Positions 27,474 through 42,858 are shown, counted from the first letter of the stretch. The stretch is 64,000 nucleotides of DNA from Pyrenophora tritici-repentis (GCF_003171515.1 NC_089393.1:62001-126000), one strand, 5' to 3'. The notes: generated by a model from the sequence alone, not told the origin. A program made the numbers and translations.

Positions 27474-29119
27474 TGTTTTTGCGGCATCGCCAGTACCAGC
27501 TTTACGCCCTGCACATGCACATGAGCACTCCAGTAATCCCACCCGTTTTCAAGCCGGTTATACTTACACGCCAAAACACCCATCTTCGGTGGTGGATTCT
27601 CGCAGATCAGATAAAGAGAATGATTACTGATTATCAGATCCGGACGCTCAAGGGGCTTTTATCTGATCTGATACAAGGACCGAGCGGTAGGGCCGAGTTC
27701 GCAGAATTTTCTCCGGCCGTGGGGGATCACTCAACTAAGCATCGGCCCGTCCTTGGAGGCGTTATATTTGGCGCCTTGGCTGCCGTTTGGGGAGTATATC
27801 CGTTTGTCAGCGCGGCTGAACATGAGAAAAGTCGCGAGAATGGGCTGTTCTTTTACGTCCTAGCCAAGGTACACCCTAAAATGGAAATAGATATCCCGTG
27901 CGAACATTGGAGAGATAGCGGGGTGGCTATGGGTATGACAGAAGCATAACAACGACGTGTTGAGAGCCATAATGAGAATCTCATTGAGGACGTGCCAGGA
28001 TGAAGGAAATATGCATAAGTCAGGCAAAGACTGCGATGATTTCGATTGATATGACCTACTCCAGCCTTGTAGGGAAGCACAAAGCGGCTGTAGCAATATC
28101 CAATGGAGTATCTTCGGCATTATGAAAGACAGGATAGAAATAGCAAAGGAGCGCGCGAGAGACGTGATGCAAGTTCAGCGGTACAGTCTGCACCTCTTCC
28201 AGTCGGAAGCCTCTCAAAGACTCCGTCATTGAGGGCGACAATCATGTTGTATGTCGCGCTTAGCGCACGACACAGGTTGCTTGGAAATCCTATATCAGGA
28301 TGCAGCCGTTCATGGACGGTATCTCACGAACTCACATGGACGATACCAGTGACCAGGAGCAGCAGTGGTACACTCCGCGAACGGGGGTATCGTCCAGGTA
28401 CCACTACCGCTCGGTATGACGCGTGATGGACTACGATACGTGGGCATCAGACATAACTAGAGACGCGTCAAGAAGTCGTAGAACGAACAAGGTACTGCGA
28501 AACGACTGCCTAATTGTCACCGTACTATACGACAAACACCTGACGTGTTCGCGTGGATGTGACCTCTGCTGATTCCCAACCTCTCAGTATACTCGGAACG
28601 AGTTTTCCAGATCGGGCGCCCAGCCATGGGTCTAAATCTCTTCTACGCGCAGCGCGAAAACAGGCTCATTCATTGAAGAACTGGGAGCCTGCCGTTAAGT
28701 AGTGTTTGTGTTGCTGGCGGTGATGGAAGAGAAAAGATTGGAGGCGAGGAAAATCAACGGTTTTGAAGCAGGGCTCGGCGGGGACGGCTAGTCCGGATTG
28801 GGCGAGCTAGTTCAAGAACATCTGGCCGCATCGCCAACTCCAGTACCCACGCCATTGCTGGACTGCTGGAGCATTCGAGACGTTGCAATATTGTGCAATT
28901 GCAGCCTAGAAGCAGGGCTTATTGCCACGTCTTCTCGTAATATACATATATCAACGCTCCGGGCTGCGACTGCCAGATTCCACCCCGACCCCACCAAAAT
29001 CTCCCACCGTGGGTGCCCGGCCCAGTATACCTAACACCTCCCTCACCACCGCCGACATTCCGTCTCGATAACGCCAGTAGACTATACAAGCACCACAAGA
29101 GTCTCCAAGTCCGCGCAAT
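27474..29119. other. Intergenic between divergent MFS transporter and SEC23
   Basis: About 1.65 kb. It includes a small palindromic cluster of CTGATNATCAG/TTATCTGATCTGAT elements (27599-27675). Several 60-158-codon frames overlap, but none has a recognisable domain. It is presumably both promoters. Confidence 0.45.
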
Positions 29120-31704
<2,585 letters not shown>

Positions 31705-32491
31705 GAAGACAAGGACTTTTTTTAGAATGGGTCAGCAAGCGCAAGAAAGGCAGTGCAGTGTACTTGTGGCATTTTGTGTGTGTGTGTGTGTTTTATATGA
31801 TTAGCGAAGAAATGAAATCCTTGAAAGTCCATGGAATCTTCACACTCCATTTGTCAACATTTTACAAAAAAAATCTAACCCAAGTTGATATCGATGCTTG
31901 TTACTAGATATTAACACCGCAATATCTGTATCTATAACGGCAAGCAGTACAAAAAAGCAATCTAGACGTCATCCATCCCAACACCTTATACGCACACAAT
32001 AAGTAAATGACAGGATTCAGAATCGTTCGGCATCATTATCATCACACAACGAAGACGCAAATGACAAATCACAACAAACAAAGGCGATGATATAATTGAT
32101 TGAAACCATGGCATTTTTGATTGATTGGTACTAATATACCATACCACACCACACACACACACGCTTTTTTGTTCCTTGCTCTCTCTCTCTCGTACGTACC
32201 CAGCCAACCAACGCCTAAGTAGCGCATTGGAAAATTGGGGTTATGTTATTGAAACACGAACGATGGACAGACGTATGTATGTGTGACGATGATGATGATG
32301 ATGATGACAAAAGGTAAGTCGCAGTCGAGTCGGGTCGGGTCATTGAACATGTACATGAAAATCCGAATCTCCCTTTTTTCCCTCAACTCCATCTGAGATA
32401 TGTATCTGACGGTCAAAACATTTTATGCTTGGAATCTACTTATGCAGAGAAGACGAACACTTGACGCCGAGACGAGACAGAGTACGAAAGT
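31705..32491. other. Convergent 3' region between SEC23 and the RRM gene
   Basis: Contains GT and CA simple repeats (31779-31792, 32149-32162), a GAT run (about 32289-32306) and both 3' UTRs. No gene is seen. Confidence 0.6.
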
Positions 32492-34343
32492 TTACGCCTT
32501 TGCCTTTTTGGCTTTCTTAGGCTTTGCGACGGCCTTTGTCTTCTTCTTCTTGTCTTCGACGACGTTGTCTTCTTCTTCTTCTTCTTCGGCGATGAGTTCG
32601 GGCGTGGGGAGTATTTCCTTCTTGGTTCTCTTGCTCTTGCGTGCGGGTTCTGCGACGGCGGCAGGCTCCTCCTCTTCGGTGACGGTGGCAGCGGGGGTGT
32701 CAAGGGCAACGTCCGACTTGCGCTTCTTGTCTTTTTTGGTCTTCTTGTCTGCGATGGGTTCAGTCACTACGGTGACTTGCTCGACTGCGACAGTGGGCTC
32801 CTCGGCTGCCTTTGCCTTTGTGGCCTTCTTGCCCTTTTTGGCTGGTGCGGGTGAGACGGCCTCTGTGACTGTGAGGGTCTCGGTTGATTCAACGCCAGCC
32901 TTTGCGGCCTTCTTTCCCTTCTTTCCCTTGGGGGCCTCAGCGACGGGAGCTTCTTCCGCTAGTGTCTCGGTGAGGAGCTGTTGGGGCTCTGCGGCCTTGA
33001 GCGTAGTTTGCTTTGGAACGCTGTCAACGGTCTTGAGTGCAGGCGCCTCGAACTCGTAGTCAAAGGTCTCCTTAAGCTCCTTTGCCTTGCTAGTCCGCCT
33101 CTTGTTCTCCGTCTCAACGCGCTTTTCCCATTGAGCCCGCTCAGCGCCACGTTCCATCTCCAGACCAGCCTTCTTGTTACGAGGGTCGACCTTGAACCGG
33201 TCTTTTCCACCCTTGAAGAGATCGGGGTGTACTTGATCGGTGGGGATCAGGTGGACCTTGAGGATGTGGCCGAACAGCAGGTAGTTGTTCATGGTTCGCG
33301 CGACAATGTCAGCGACTTCTTGGGATTGGAACTCGACGAAAGCGTAGTGCTTGGAGGCGCCCGTCTTCTTGTTGCGCGACAGACGTAGCTTGTTGACCTT
33401 GCCGAACTGGGAGAAGTACTTCTTCATCTGTGATTCGAAGAAACCGCGGGGTACACGACTGGAAGAAAGGTTAGCAAGGCACTAGCATCTCATGTGATGT
33501 ACATACCCAACATAGATGACACCCGGCTGGTTGGACTTGGGGGCGTTCTCTGCCTCCTTGATTGCTTTCCGCTGCTTCGCGCTGAGCTTGGGGACCTTTG
33601 CATCCTCGTCGAAGTTGAGGTCGTCGTCCGCATCCGTATCGTCGTCGCTGAAGCCAGCAAGTAGGGCAGCTGTTTGGTCGTCCTCAGCAGCGTCCTCAGC
33701 GTCCTCGGCGTCCTCAGCACCCTCAGCATCTTCAGCAGCGTCTTCGACTACTGCAACCTCAGTGACTTGGACTTCGGGCTCAGGCGCCTCCTGCTTCTTG
33801 GCTGCCTTGGCCTTCTTTGGCTTTGTGACGGTGATGGTCTCTTTTACGACAGTGGTAGTTTCCTCGGCAGGTGCAGCATCAGCCGTCTTGGTCTTCTTGG
33901 TCTTCTTCACCTTTTCCTTGGGCGCTTCCACGACGACTGTCTCCTCTGTGACAGCGGCCTTGGCCTTCTTTCCCTGCTTCTTGGGCTTCTCTTGCACCTC
34001 GGTGACCTCGACCGCCTCAGCGACAGGCTCAGCAGCCACCTCATCGACCTTTGTGGCGGCTTTGCTCTTCTTGCCCTTTTTCGGCTTCACAGCTTCGGCA
34101 ACGGGCGCCTCTTCCTCCACGACGTCGTCAATTTCCATAAAGTCAGCGGCTTGTTTGCGCGCTGATTTCCTTGTCGGCTTGGCATCGGCCACAACGGCAG
34201 CAACATCGTCGGATTTTCTAGCCTTCTTCGCCTTGGGCGCTGCCTCTGATGCGCCTGTCGAGAGTCAGTGAAGTGCTTTACGAATATCAGACACGTGACT
34301 GCTCACCCTTGCGCTTCTTGCTCTTGGTATCGTCGGCGGCCAT
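32492..34343 (-). CDS. Nucleolar RRM protein, NIFK/Nop15-like
   Basis: Three exons: 34343-34307, 34254-33507 and 33458-32492, giving 583 residues. The N-terminal half is low complexity: lysine/alanine/glutamate-rich with repeated KPKKGKK or KKAK blocks, plus an acidic EDAEDAEDAAEDD stretch. The single RRM (about residues 260-340) has RNP2 as VIYVGRVPRGF (split by intron 2) and RNP1 as KHYAFVEF. The conserved helix MKKYFSQFGKV and the downstream VHPDLFKGG are as in yeast Nop15 and human NIFK. A long KKGKKA-rich tail follows. The family acts in pre-60S ribosome assembly in the nucleolus. The tails make this protein more than twice as long as yeast Nop15. It is divergent from the SMN gene with 319 bp between starts. 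Confidence 0.88.
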
Positions 34344-34662
34344 TGTAAATAATGCACCTGAAATCCTTGTCGTGTGTGATGCGCGGTTGTTGCGCGCAAA
34401 GGTGGTGTGGAGAGCTCGAGCGCGGGAACTTTTTTCGACACAGTCGCGCTAACTACTGTAGTGGACCCTCGCCAAGGTCGACTATCAGCAGCAGCTTACA
34501 ACCACGCGGCGAAAGCACCTCTCCGAGCTTACGATTCACAAAACACTTGACGGAACGAACCGCCGTGTTGACCGGCTGATCTCTTACACTTGTGTTTATG
34601 CAAGGGGTTCTGACAATTCAACACCTAATCTTGCCAAGTTTGCTCGGCGTATCTGCACCAAC

Positions 34663-35452
34663 ATGGCACCAATCGTTGACATGAGCGACAAGAACGCGTG
34701 GGACGATTCTGTATTGATCGACTCGTGGGACAATGCTGTCAACGAGTACAAGGTAGGAGAATCGGTTTCATTGATAAATGCAAACTAAGACGCTTCTAGA
34801 AGTATCATAGCATCCACCAGTCGGGTAAGCGATTGGAAGACGTCTTGACCACAGAGGAGCTGAAAGAGCTGCGAGAGTACGTGTTCGCCAGTCAGGGATT
34901 TCGTCATGGTGTTGACGTTTGCAGAGACTACGGAGATCTAATGGAGGACGGCGAGGTGGAGACGGCCTCGGGAGCGGCAGAGAGCAACAGTGTCGCGGAT
35001 CGTGACAGTACCGAAATATTGCATCCACAGACGCAGACAAATAGAGGTGCCGCGCCTGTGCCCACCAGCCCTATGCAGGTACGTGATTGAAATTCGAAAC
35101 GTCGAGTACCGAACCCTGTCTGACAAAAACCAGGGACCAGATAGTGCGGACCAGCAACAGCAACAACGGCTGCAAGACCCGTCACCGAGCGTTGAGGCTC
35201 TTTCTGCGCCACATGCTACCGAGACGCTGGCCGATGCTCTACCCCAGGCTATTCTTGGAACGGGTACGTTGTTACTTTTGACAGTCGTTCACTCCCCTCA
35301 GTGCGGGAGCGCGGTGACGGTTAACGGCGTACTGACTATCCACAGTTCAAGATGAAAAGATGAAAAACATGATGATGTCTTGGTATTTTGCTGGCTACTA
35401 CACTGGTTTGCACGCGGGCCAGCAACAAGCACGCAAGGACGCCAACCAGTAA
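34663..35452 (+). CDS. smn1: Survival motor neuron (SMN) protein orthologue
   Basis: Four exons: 34663-34752, 34800-35078, 35134-35263 and 35346-35452, in frame for 201 residues. The N-terminal helix DKNAWDDSVLIDSWDNAVNEYKKYHSIH is the Gemin2-binding region. The C-terminal MMMSWYFAGYYTGLHAG is the YG box that drives SMN oligomerisation. Between them is an acidic, Gln-rich linker (QQQQQ near 35152); no Tudor domain is visible, as in fission yeast Smn1. It assembles Sm rings on spliceosomal snRNAs. The gene is small and shredded by introns, so it is easy to miss in frame-based surveys. Confidence 0.9.
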
Positions 35453-36280
35453 ATTCGCGCGCAATGACAAAGTGGCCATCTGAAATCGTGGCTGGCGCCG
35501 TAGAAGTGCGAAGCAGCAATGGCGAGGCTTGCATGTCACCAATGTGTCAACTATCGCGAGCCAATGGGGGTAAGGGTGCCCGTCTGCTCTACCCTGTCGC
35601 GCGACTAACCACCCAACAGTTCTTGCCTCAAAACCTCGGGAATGGAGGCTGCGAGATCATGGCTTACAATTCATCATGCGGCTCGCAGCTATCCAGTTCA
35701 TCGCCCAGGCATCTTGCGTAGCTGTGTCCTTGCGATTATGGCTTTTGTAATCGTTATATTACTGCATGGGGTTTAGCCACGGCAAAGCGCGACAGGTCTG
35801 CGACACCACTGCGACAATCTCGAACCCCCCACCGGGAACCTCCAACATTTGAAGCATCAAACTATCCCAGCCACATGCCCAACTGGGTACGCATCGCCAG
35901 AATCTTTCCACTCTTGCAGCCGATCACCCGTTTCCTGTAGTCTTATGCCCAGTGTCAGGGGTCCGTGTTTCGCCATTGGGCGCGATCGGCCTGCACGCCT
36001 TTTAGAAGCAACAATCTCATGCGTGGATTTAAGGACTCCTGTCCCAGGCATACATTTCCCTCGCCATCTGATCGTTTGCCTCATAATACCGGTGTCGCAC
36101 TATCACCTTTTCTCTCTCTCATCTCCTTCTAACTGTTCGAGCCGGTACTCGTAGTGCCTTTCAATCCTTTAACCACTCCCACTTTTCAACGCCTTTTCGA
36201 CGTATATCCATTCTTTGCCCGCAGTGCAGGCTTACGCTCTCTTAACGACACTTTTTTACACGCCAAACAACTTAGTCATA
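35453..36280. other. Intergenic, no gene recognised
   Basis: Holds the SMN 3' flank and the promoter of the cupredoxin-like gene; a CT-rich stretch (about 36105-36135) precedes the latter. No supported coding sequence. Confidence 0.5.
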
Positions 36281-37185
36281 ATGAAGTACTTCGCTGCTCT
36301 TTCCGTGGCCGCTGCCACTGTTGTCTCAGCCACCGAGATGCAGGTGATGCCTCTTGCTCCCGCTCCCGCCGCAGGCCCAGCGACACATACCGTACGTTTT
36401 TTTCTTTCCACAATGATTTTCCAGAGAATTCCACCTAACACACAGCAGGTAGTTGTTGGTGGCTTGAAGGCAGTCGAAACCGGCATGGCGGCCATCCTAG
36501 GATACAACCCCGAGTCCATTACCGCCAACGTCGGTGACATGGTGCAATTCGTCTTCATGCAGAAGAATCACACGGCCACGCAATCGACCTTTGCCAACCC
36601 TTGCAAAAAGATGGACGGAGGCATGGACTCTGGTTTCATGCCCAACCCAGAGGGCAAGGACGGCGTAACCTGGAACATGACGGTTGAGACACAGGAGCCG
36701 CTCTGTAAGCACATTCCCATGTCATTACAAAGCAAGGGCGAGCAGAAAGCTAACAAAGGCGAATAGGGTTCTACTGCAAACAGCAAAACGGCATCCATTG
36801 CGGAAAGGGCATGGTCTTCAGCATCAACGCCGCTACAACCGGTAACAAGACCATGGCCGACTTCAAGCAACTCGCCATCAAGACCAACGGCACCAGTCTC
36901 GTAGCAGGCGACATCCTCTCCGCCGACCCCGCTGCCGCCGCTGCTCCTACTACCGTCACCATCTCCGCCGGTGGAGGTGGTGGTGGTGCTGCTGCCACTG
37001 GCACAAACACTGGAAGCGCCGCTGCTGAGGCAACTCCCCCTCCTCCTCCCGCTACCGTCGTCGCTGGCACAGGTGTCGACGGCCAGGGCGCCGCATGCTC
37101 ATGCTCATGCCTGTGCGGCATCGCTGCCTTCCCGCAGAACGCGGCCATCAACAACTTTGGTGGCTTTGCCGGCATGATTGCGTAA
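36281..37185 (+). CDS. Secreted cupredoxin-domain (extracellular serine-rich type) protein
   Basis: Three exons: 36281-36391, 36449-36704 and 36767-37185, giving 261 residues. Signal peptide MKYFAALSVAAATVVSA (1-17). The cupredoxin-like domain (about 36-165) has the usual pattern: HTVVVGG, then ITANVGDMVQFVFMQKNHTATQSTFANPC (first His and Cys of a copper site), WNMTVETQEPLWFYCKQQN..HCGKGM (Cys and His) and MVFSIN. A Ser/Thr-poor but Ala/Gly/Pro-rich linker (GGGGGG, PPPPP) leads to a C-terminal CSCSCLCG cluster and a hydrophobic end that may be a membrane or GPI signal. Such proteins are extracellular and of uncertain function; some bind copper. Confidence 0.87.
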
Positions 37186-37917
37186 GCACACGCTTTTACG
37201 CTTTTCAACGAATTTGGGGGGTTTCGATATAGGCTAGGGCTTTTTTAATGAGGGTTGGCGAGAGTTGACAAGAAACACTTTCTTATGACGATGAACGGGG
37301 TTCCGACGGAAGCTTCTGGTTTAGCCAACGTCGTGGACATTAACCTATATCATTTTTTTCACACACGATTTTCTTCTTTGGCGTTCGCATTATACCGTAC
37401 TCCTCCTCTCGTTGCGATGGTTTTGTTGGCCGCACGAGCAAGGGGGGCTTTCTTGTTGGGACCAACGGGGATTTGATTTGACCCGGTCGGTCGGTTGGTT
37501 TGGTTTGGGCTGTAAAACTTGTAGTATTAGGAGCTTGAATCCAAGAGATTGCACTTTTTCCAACCTTGACTTGACCTCCGCTTCATCGTGATGATATACC
37601 TATTCTTGATTTCTAAGCCAGAAAGATAACTTGACATACATGACCGGCTAAGTAACTCGGCGGTAAACTGTGGGCGCAATGGGCACATCACCACCGCATT
37701 GGAAAATCAGCAATCAGTGTATTCAAGTATCCAAGGAGTAGGTAGCCCCAATAACACCACCTCATCACGCCTTTACCATTCAAACCCCCGCTGAAAAAAA
37801 AAACTCCCGCTTGGCCTCGATGATGCGTGTCCCCAGTCTAGATTGCGTGGCCAGTTGTCGCGTCGCGGTCGACAGTGGTTTCGCGGCACCGCCTCAGCCC
37901 AGTCTGACCCTGACCGC
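37186..37917. other. Convergent 3' flanks, no gene recognised
   Basis: 3' UTRs of the cupredoxin-like gene and the minus-strand SERF gene. An A-run at 37794-37803 is the only simple repeat. Confidence 0.5.
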
Positions 37918-38351
37918 TCATTTCTTGGCGCCTGCTTCAGCCGCCTTCTTCGCCTCGGCTGCAACACGCAAAGTCAGCGCGTGGCGGCTTGGAAGTGTAT
38001 GTACAAGATAAAACTCCGGCTCTGCAGGGATATAAAAGGGGGAAGGGGCGGTAGGAATTATTAACATACCAGCTGCTTGCTTCGCGCGCATGATCTCTGC
38101 TACAGACTCCTTGGTTCGGGCAAACTCGGTGCCGGATTGCTACACATCATCATCCCCCTTGGTTAGTCACCATGGTTTTTCCCCGGGCCTTTCACCGGCT
38201 TCACGTACAGTGTTCTTTCCTTTCTATATCGTCTTGTTAGTTTTAACTTGCGATATGTGTGATGTGGGTTGTGAATGAAGAGACGTACCTTTCCCGCCTC
38301 GGCCTTGAGGTTCTTTTCCCTAGCCTTTTCGCGCTGGTTACCACGAGCCAT
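37918..38351 (-). CDS. SERF/4F5-family small basic protein
   Basis: Four exons: 38351-38289, 38223-38209, 38139-38070 and 37958-37918, joining in frame to 62 residues. It starts MARGNQREKAREKNLK, the 4F5/SERF signature, continues KKGKNTQSGTEFAR and ends in a Lys/Ala-rich helix AEAKKAAEAGAKK. Exon 2 is only 15 nt, bounded by TATAG and GTACGTG. SERF proteins are small, disordered, positively charged and known in animals as modifiers of amyloid formation and as RNA-binding factors. Readthrough of intron 1 gives an alternative 62-codon frame that is probably spurious. Confidence 0.82.
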
Positions 38352-39647
38352 TTCGGACTTTTGTTCTGCGACGGAAATGGAAAAAAATTTCTTGGGTTTT
38401 GAGGTAGCAGCGTGTGGCAGCTGTGAGTTGCTGCGAGAGGATTTTGTTTGAACTGAGAGCGTCGTCGGGGGAATAAAAGAGTAAGTGGTGTAAGCTGCGA
38501 CACTTGTCTGATAAAATAGCGCGCGTTGTTTGGGTCGCCCTGGCCAATCGAGGCTAGGGAGGGCAATCGGGGGCTAGATCGAGGGAAGTTCGGAAGCGGC
38601 CGATTCGGGGCTTCTATCGCCACGTGAAGAGACGTCCACACTCGTCGTTGCTTCACAAAGTTGTGGTTTACGTTTGTTCTTTGAATGTTTCGCATTGCAT
38701 TGCGGAGTTTATCATCTGTGTTTGTTTTAGGCCACCTTCGTGATGTGCGATCCCGCTGTTACTGGTTGCTATGAGCGAACAACTGCGGATTCTATGCGAT
38801 TCTATAAACCCCAGCTTTGAGGGGCATCGCTTCAGACGGTCGTTTACACCAAATGTATTAACAAGCGCTTTCTCCTCGGCATTCTCATGGAAAGGAACTG
38901 GGACTACTAATTTTGGGAGAGGAATAGTCAGTAGCACACGCGAAATGGTGGGCACCTATTCAGGACAGCGAAAGAAGAGTCACCAAAAACATTTCGCGAC
39001 ATGTCAATCACACCAAAAACTGACTTGTTGTGTCCAAAGATGTATATGTAGTGCTACAAGTTGCCGATACATGCAAACACCTGATCAAGTAAACGACGTC
39101 TCCTTCAACCCTCTTACACTATCCGCGTCGTCCTACCATGATTCACGATCCTCAATATCGTTTCTCTACCAATTTGTCTCATTGACAACATGTACAAATT
39201 ACACTCGCATAACGTCGTCTTTTACAACCAATCCATGGCTGTACCGGGTCTCGCTACCCCCCTGCCAGAAGCGACTCGCAGCATCATGATCCCATGTCGC
39301 ACAGATATACCACAACACTCTATCATCACCGTCAACCCCGTTCAGTATACAATCCCGGTACCACACACTCGGAACCCCGTCCGATGAAGCCGCTGTAGCC
39401 TCGCGATCCTGCCACTGTGCTTGGCCTGTTGTCTGGATTGGCGATATATTAGCAATCTGTAGCCGATTGGGTATATTGGCTTGCAATATGCGAGCATCAT
39501 CACCCGCGAACGCCTCTTAACTGTACATATGTATACAAAACCTCAGCGTGGTACAGGTATATAGATGTAATCAGTTCCGGTATTCTACAAGCAACCTCAT
39601 TCCTTCAACAACACCTTCCGATTCTATCTCCGTCTCCATCACACAAC
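38352..39647. other. Intergenic, no gene recognised
   Basis: Divergent promoter region of the SERF and LPMO genes. No supported gene; frames up to 172 codons lack domains. Confidence 0.5.
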
Positions 39648-40802
39648 ATGGCTCGCACTACTGCGCTTCTCCTCTCCCTCCTCGCAGGCCAAACATGTGC
39701 TCACACGTTCATATGGGTAACCTCACCCCACCTCACCAATCCCATCCCCACCCCTTCCTAACCACCAACCAATCCCAGGGCGTCTTCGTCAACGGCATCG
39801 ACCAAGGTACATTCCGCGGCATCCGTATCCCCGCCTACAACGGCCCCTTCGGCCGCGGCGGCTACAACAACTCGCCCGTCAAAGACCTCGCCTCCATCGA
39901 CATGCGCTGCAACGTGCTCGGCGACCTGCAAGCCCACGACACCATCAAAGTAAATCCAGGCGACAACCTAACACTAGACTGGCACCACGAAACACGCAGC
40001 GATGCCGACGATGTGATTGCGAGCTCGCACCACGGACCGTCGATGGTGTATATATCGTCTGATCCCCCGACCAACGACTCCTTTGTTAAGATATGGCATG
40101 AGGGCAAGTATCAGGCGAACCCCTTTCCACAGCCGGGGCTGTGGAGTACGACGGGTGATGTTGCGAAACGCGCTGGGCATATGAATGTTAGAGTGCCGGC
40201 GGGACTGAAAGCGGGATTCTACCTCATCCGCGCGGAGATGGTGGGTCTGCACGAGGCGGATGTGAGTTTTGCGCAAAACCCGAGGCGAGGCGCGCAGTTC
40301 TATCCGGATTGTGTGCAGATTGAGGTTGTGGGGGATGGGGATGTTGAACTACCTAGGGGAGTCGGGTTTCCGGGTGCGTATTCGTATGAGGATCCGGGTG
40401 TGGTGCATAATGTGAGTTTTTTGTGATGATGATGATGATGATGATGAAGTGCTGATGAGGGGGGTTACGAGGTGTGCTGATTTTTTGTGATGTGATTAGG
40501 TGTATTGCTCTACGGAGACGGTGAAACCAAGGTCTTCTACTACGTCTTGTGTTACTGACTATGTTATCCCTGGGCCTACGGTTTGGTCTGGTGCTTGGCC
40601 TGAGACTACAGCGATGTCTGTCGGGCCTGTCAAGGGTGTTACTACAGCGACGGCATGGAGTACGTGGATTGGCACTGACAGCATGGTGACGAGTGCTACG
40701 TATTCGGACGTAAAGAGTCAGACGATTGTTGGGACTTCAAAGTATACTGCGAGCTGGAGTAAGGCGTATGCCACGCCTCCTGCGACGGCGGCACGGTGGT
40801 AG
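39648..40802 (+). CDS. AA9 lytic polysaccharide monooxygenase
   Basis: Three exons: 39648-39716, 39779-40411 and 40500-40802, giving 334 residues. The signal peptide (1-18) is followed directly by His19 (CA|HTFIW), the N-terminal copper ligand, then GVFVNGIDQG and IRIPAYNGP typical of AA9. The second copper ligand is a His in the ASSHHGPSMVY segment, and the QFYPDCVQ motif gives the axial Tyr and a disulfide Cys. DMRCNVLG holds the partner Cys. The C-terminus is a Ser/Thr-rich tail without a cellulose-binding module. It oxidatively cleaves cellulose or related glucans outside the cell. Intron 2 contains a GAT/ATG microsatellite (about 40424-40446). Confidence 0.92.
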
Positions 40803-41079
40803 ATTGTACAGCAAGGAACGGTATGATTGGAGATGCATTCAGATATAGAGCCGCCGCAAACTTGTGGCATAAGACTGTATGCCCTATCTCCAATCGATTA
40901 GCCAAATTTCAAAGACTTTTTGATCCTCCGCAAATTTGTATCGAAGAAATCCTTCACTCCCAAACAAACCAGAAAAGAGAATGCACCGAAAAAATGTTGC
41001 ATAGTCTTTTCAAATGCCATCGGCTGTTTTCCTTCAAGCATCACTCCAGATCACTTGCCTTCCTGCCAATTGTTGGTAC

Positions 41080-42480
41080 TCAGTCGTCGATGACTATGAC
41101 CTCTATCTTGCGCTTTTTGTCGTTCCCTTGAACAGGTTCAGGCCCTTCCGCCTCTCGCTTGACAGGTCTACTGTCATCGTCGATCACAATCGGCTCTTGT
41201 TTGATCGCTACGTTGTCGTTCGCGATTGACTGGTGCCTGCTGGTCGTGTTCTCTGTGTCTTGGTTCTGTTATGCATCAGTGTGAATCCATTGCATATCAG
41301 TTGCCTACAAACCTCGTAGTATTTCAGAAGAGTCAACAGACTCTTTCGCTTTTGTCCTGCAAGACCCTTGTCGTGACGTCTGTAGCCAGTAATCATGGCT
41401 ATGATCTCTTCAACCGTAACACCGTCTTGTTCATTCTGACCGCTTGATGCCGAGGTCTCGTTTTGGGAAGTCGGTATAGTGGCGTTGGCACTGTGGTGGT
41501 CTTTGGAGGCTGGAGTCGTGATCCCTGTCTGTTCTGCGGGTTGGCCTACCGGTAACGTACGGTCGGGGGTTGTACTGGATGGTTGCGGTTCAAAGCCCAA
41601 TGACTTCAGTGCGTCTACAGTGTGTTAACATAACATTGTGGTGATGACATGATTCCCTTACCAATTGAACGATACTTGAAACGAAACGTGAAGAGTGGCT
41701 CCGGCTCCTTCTCTGCTCGAACCCCAATTTTTTCACACTTACATCCTCTCCCTGGCCCCAAACTCCATCGTTATTAGTATAAATACAAACATGTAAGTGA
41801 TATCGATAACATACGTTGTCTGGACTGATCTTGTATTCCCTTTCATGACCTTTTCTGATATGGGTCCTACGGGACATAGCTCTCTTTTCCGGTCCCTGGT
41901 ATCCTGGCTGTTGTTATGCTGTCTGGGGAGCAAGTTGATGATACGATACACTGACAACTCAATCGCACCGAGTGATTCAACAGGCTTGAGCATTGCAGAT
42001 GCAATAGTGTCGTGATTTTCTTCAACTAAAATATAATTCTAGCACAAAGTGAGGCCGTCAATACATTCTTAATGAGAATTACGTACCGATTTCCAAATTG
42101 GAGAAGCAAAAGCTGGACTCCAACCGCTTGCCTTCTTCTTCCTAGCTTGTATAGCTCTGGATATGACCCTTTTTTTGGTACAAGCTGTCTTTGCACAACC
42201 TCCACTTAGAGACACGTGTTCCATCTATTCTTAGTTGAAGTGATACGGAAGATTCTTCAAATGGTGGGGTAAAGGTGGTCTTGATGGCAAATTCCACGCC
42301 CGATGTCGACTCAACGTAGCGTGTGATAGACTTTGACGGCCCCTCCTCGTCTTCGTCTTCGTATTCCTTGAGTGGCCGGCCGTTGGCGATCACTTGTACC
42401 GTGACGCCGGGATAGTCCTTTTGGATCGCTATGGCGTCTTGATGCGACAAAGCGATGGTGGCAGATGGGAGTATGCAGAA
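41080..42480 (-). pseudogene. DUF7918-like protein, copy A, with in-frame TAG
   Basis: Exons that align with the other two copies: up to 42087 (5' end uncertain), 42025-41815, 41762-41662, 41614-41313 and 41265-41080. The N-terminal domain has YPGVTVQVIANGRPLKEYEDEDEE, ITRYVESTSGVEFAI and RIDGTRVSKWR, as in copies 2 and 3. In the first exon the frame has a TAG (about 42147-42149) where copy 2 has a Gln codon, then stays open through FCFSNLEI and every later exon to the basic C-terminus ending EVIVIDD. It is therefore either a recent nonsense allele or a readthrough. No start codon is found in the right frame; a missing 5' exon is possible. Function of the family is unknown. Confidence 0.7.
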
Positions 42481-42858
42481 GAAGGAGGTTACTGGAGCAG
42501 GTAAATGGCCGCCGCCAACAGGATTGAGCGCACGGGGGAGTGTGCAAGTGGAGGTAGCGTACCTTGAGGTGAGTCGCCGTGCAGCAAGCTCTAAAAGGTT
42601 CGTGCGACTTGATTGGGCGACAAGTGGGGCGCAGCCATGAGAGAAGAAGGTGGGCAGCTGTGGCGGATGGAAGCAAACAAATTCCAATTAGTGCAAGGTA
42701 ATTCATATGCTGTAATCCAAGCATATGAAGAAAGTACACCCAGATAGCTGCTACATTAGCAGAAGATCCCAAATGATAAGGAAGTGCAGAGCACATGACT
42801 GCGTAAAGGCAGCATGATCGTGCAGCACCTCCTTCCATGTCTCCCAACGCCGTTACCG

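Noticed and set aside
27473..27949. 158-codon plus-strand frame upstream of the MFS gene
   Set aside because: Begins opposite the MFS first exon and has no recognisable domain or composition bias.
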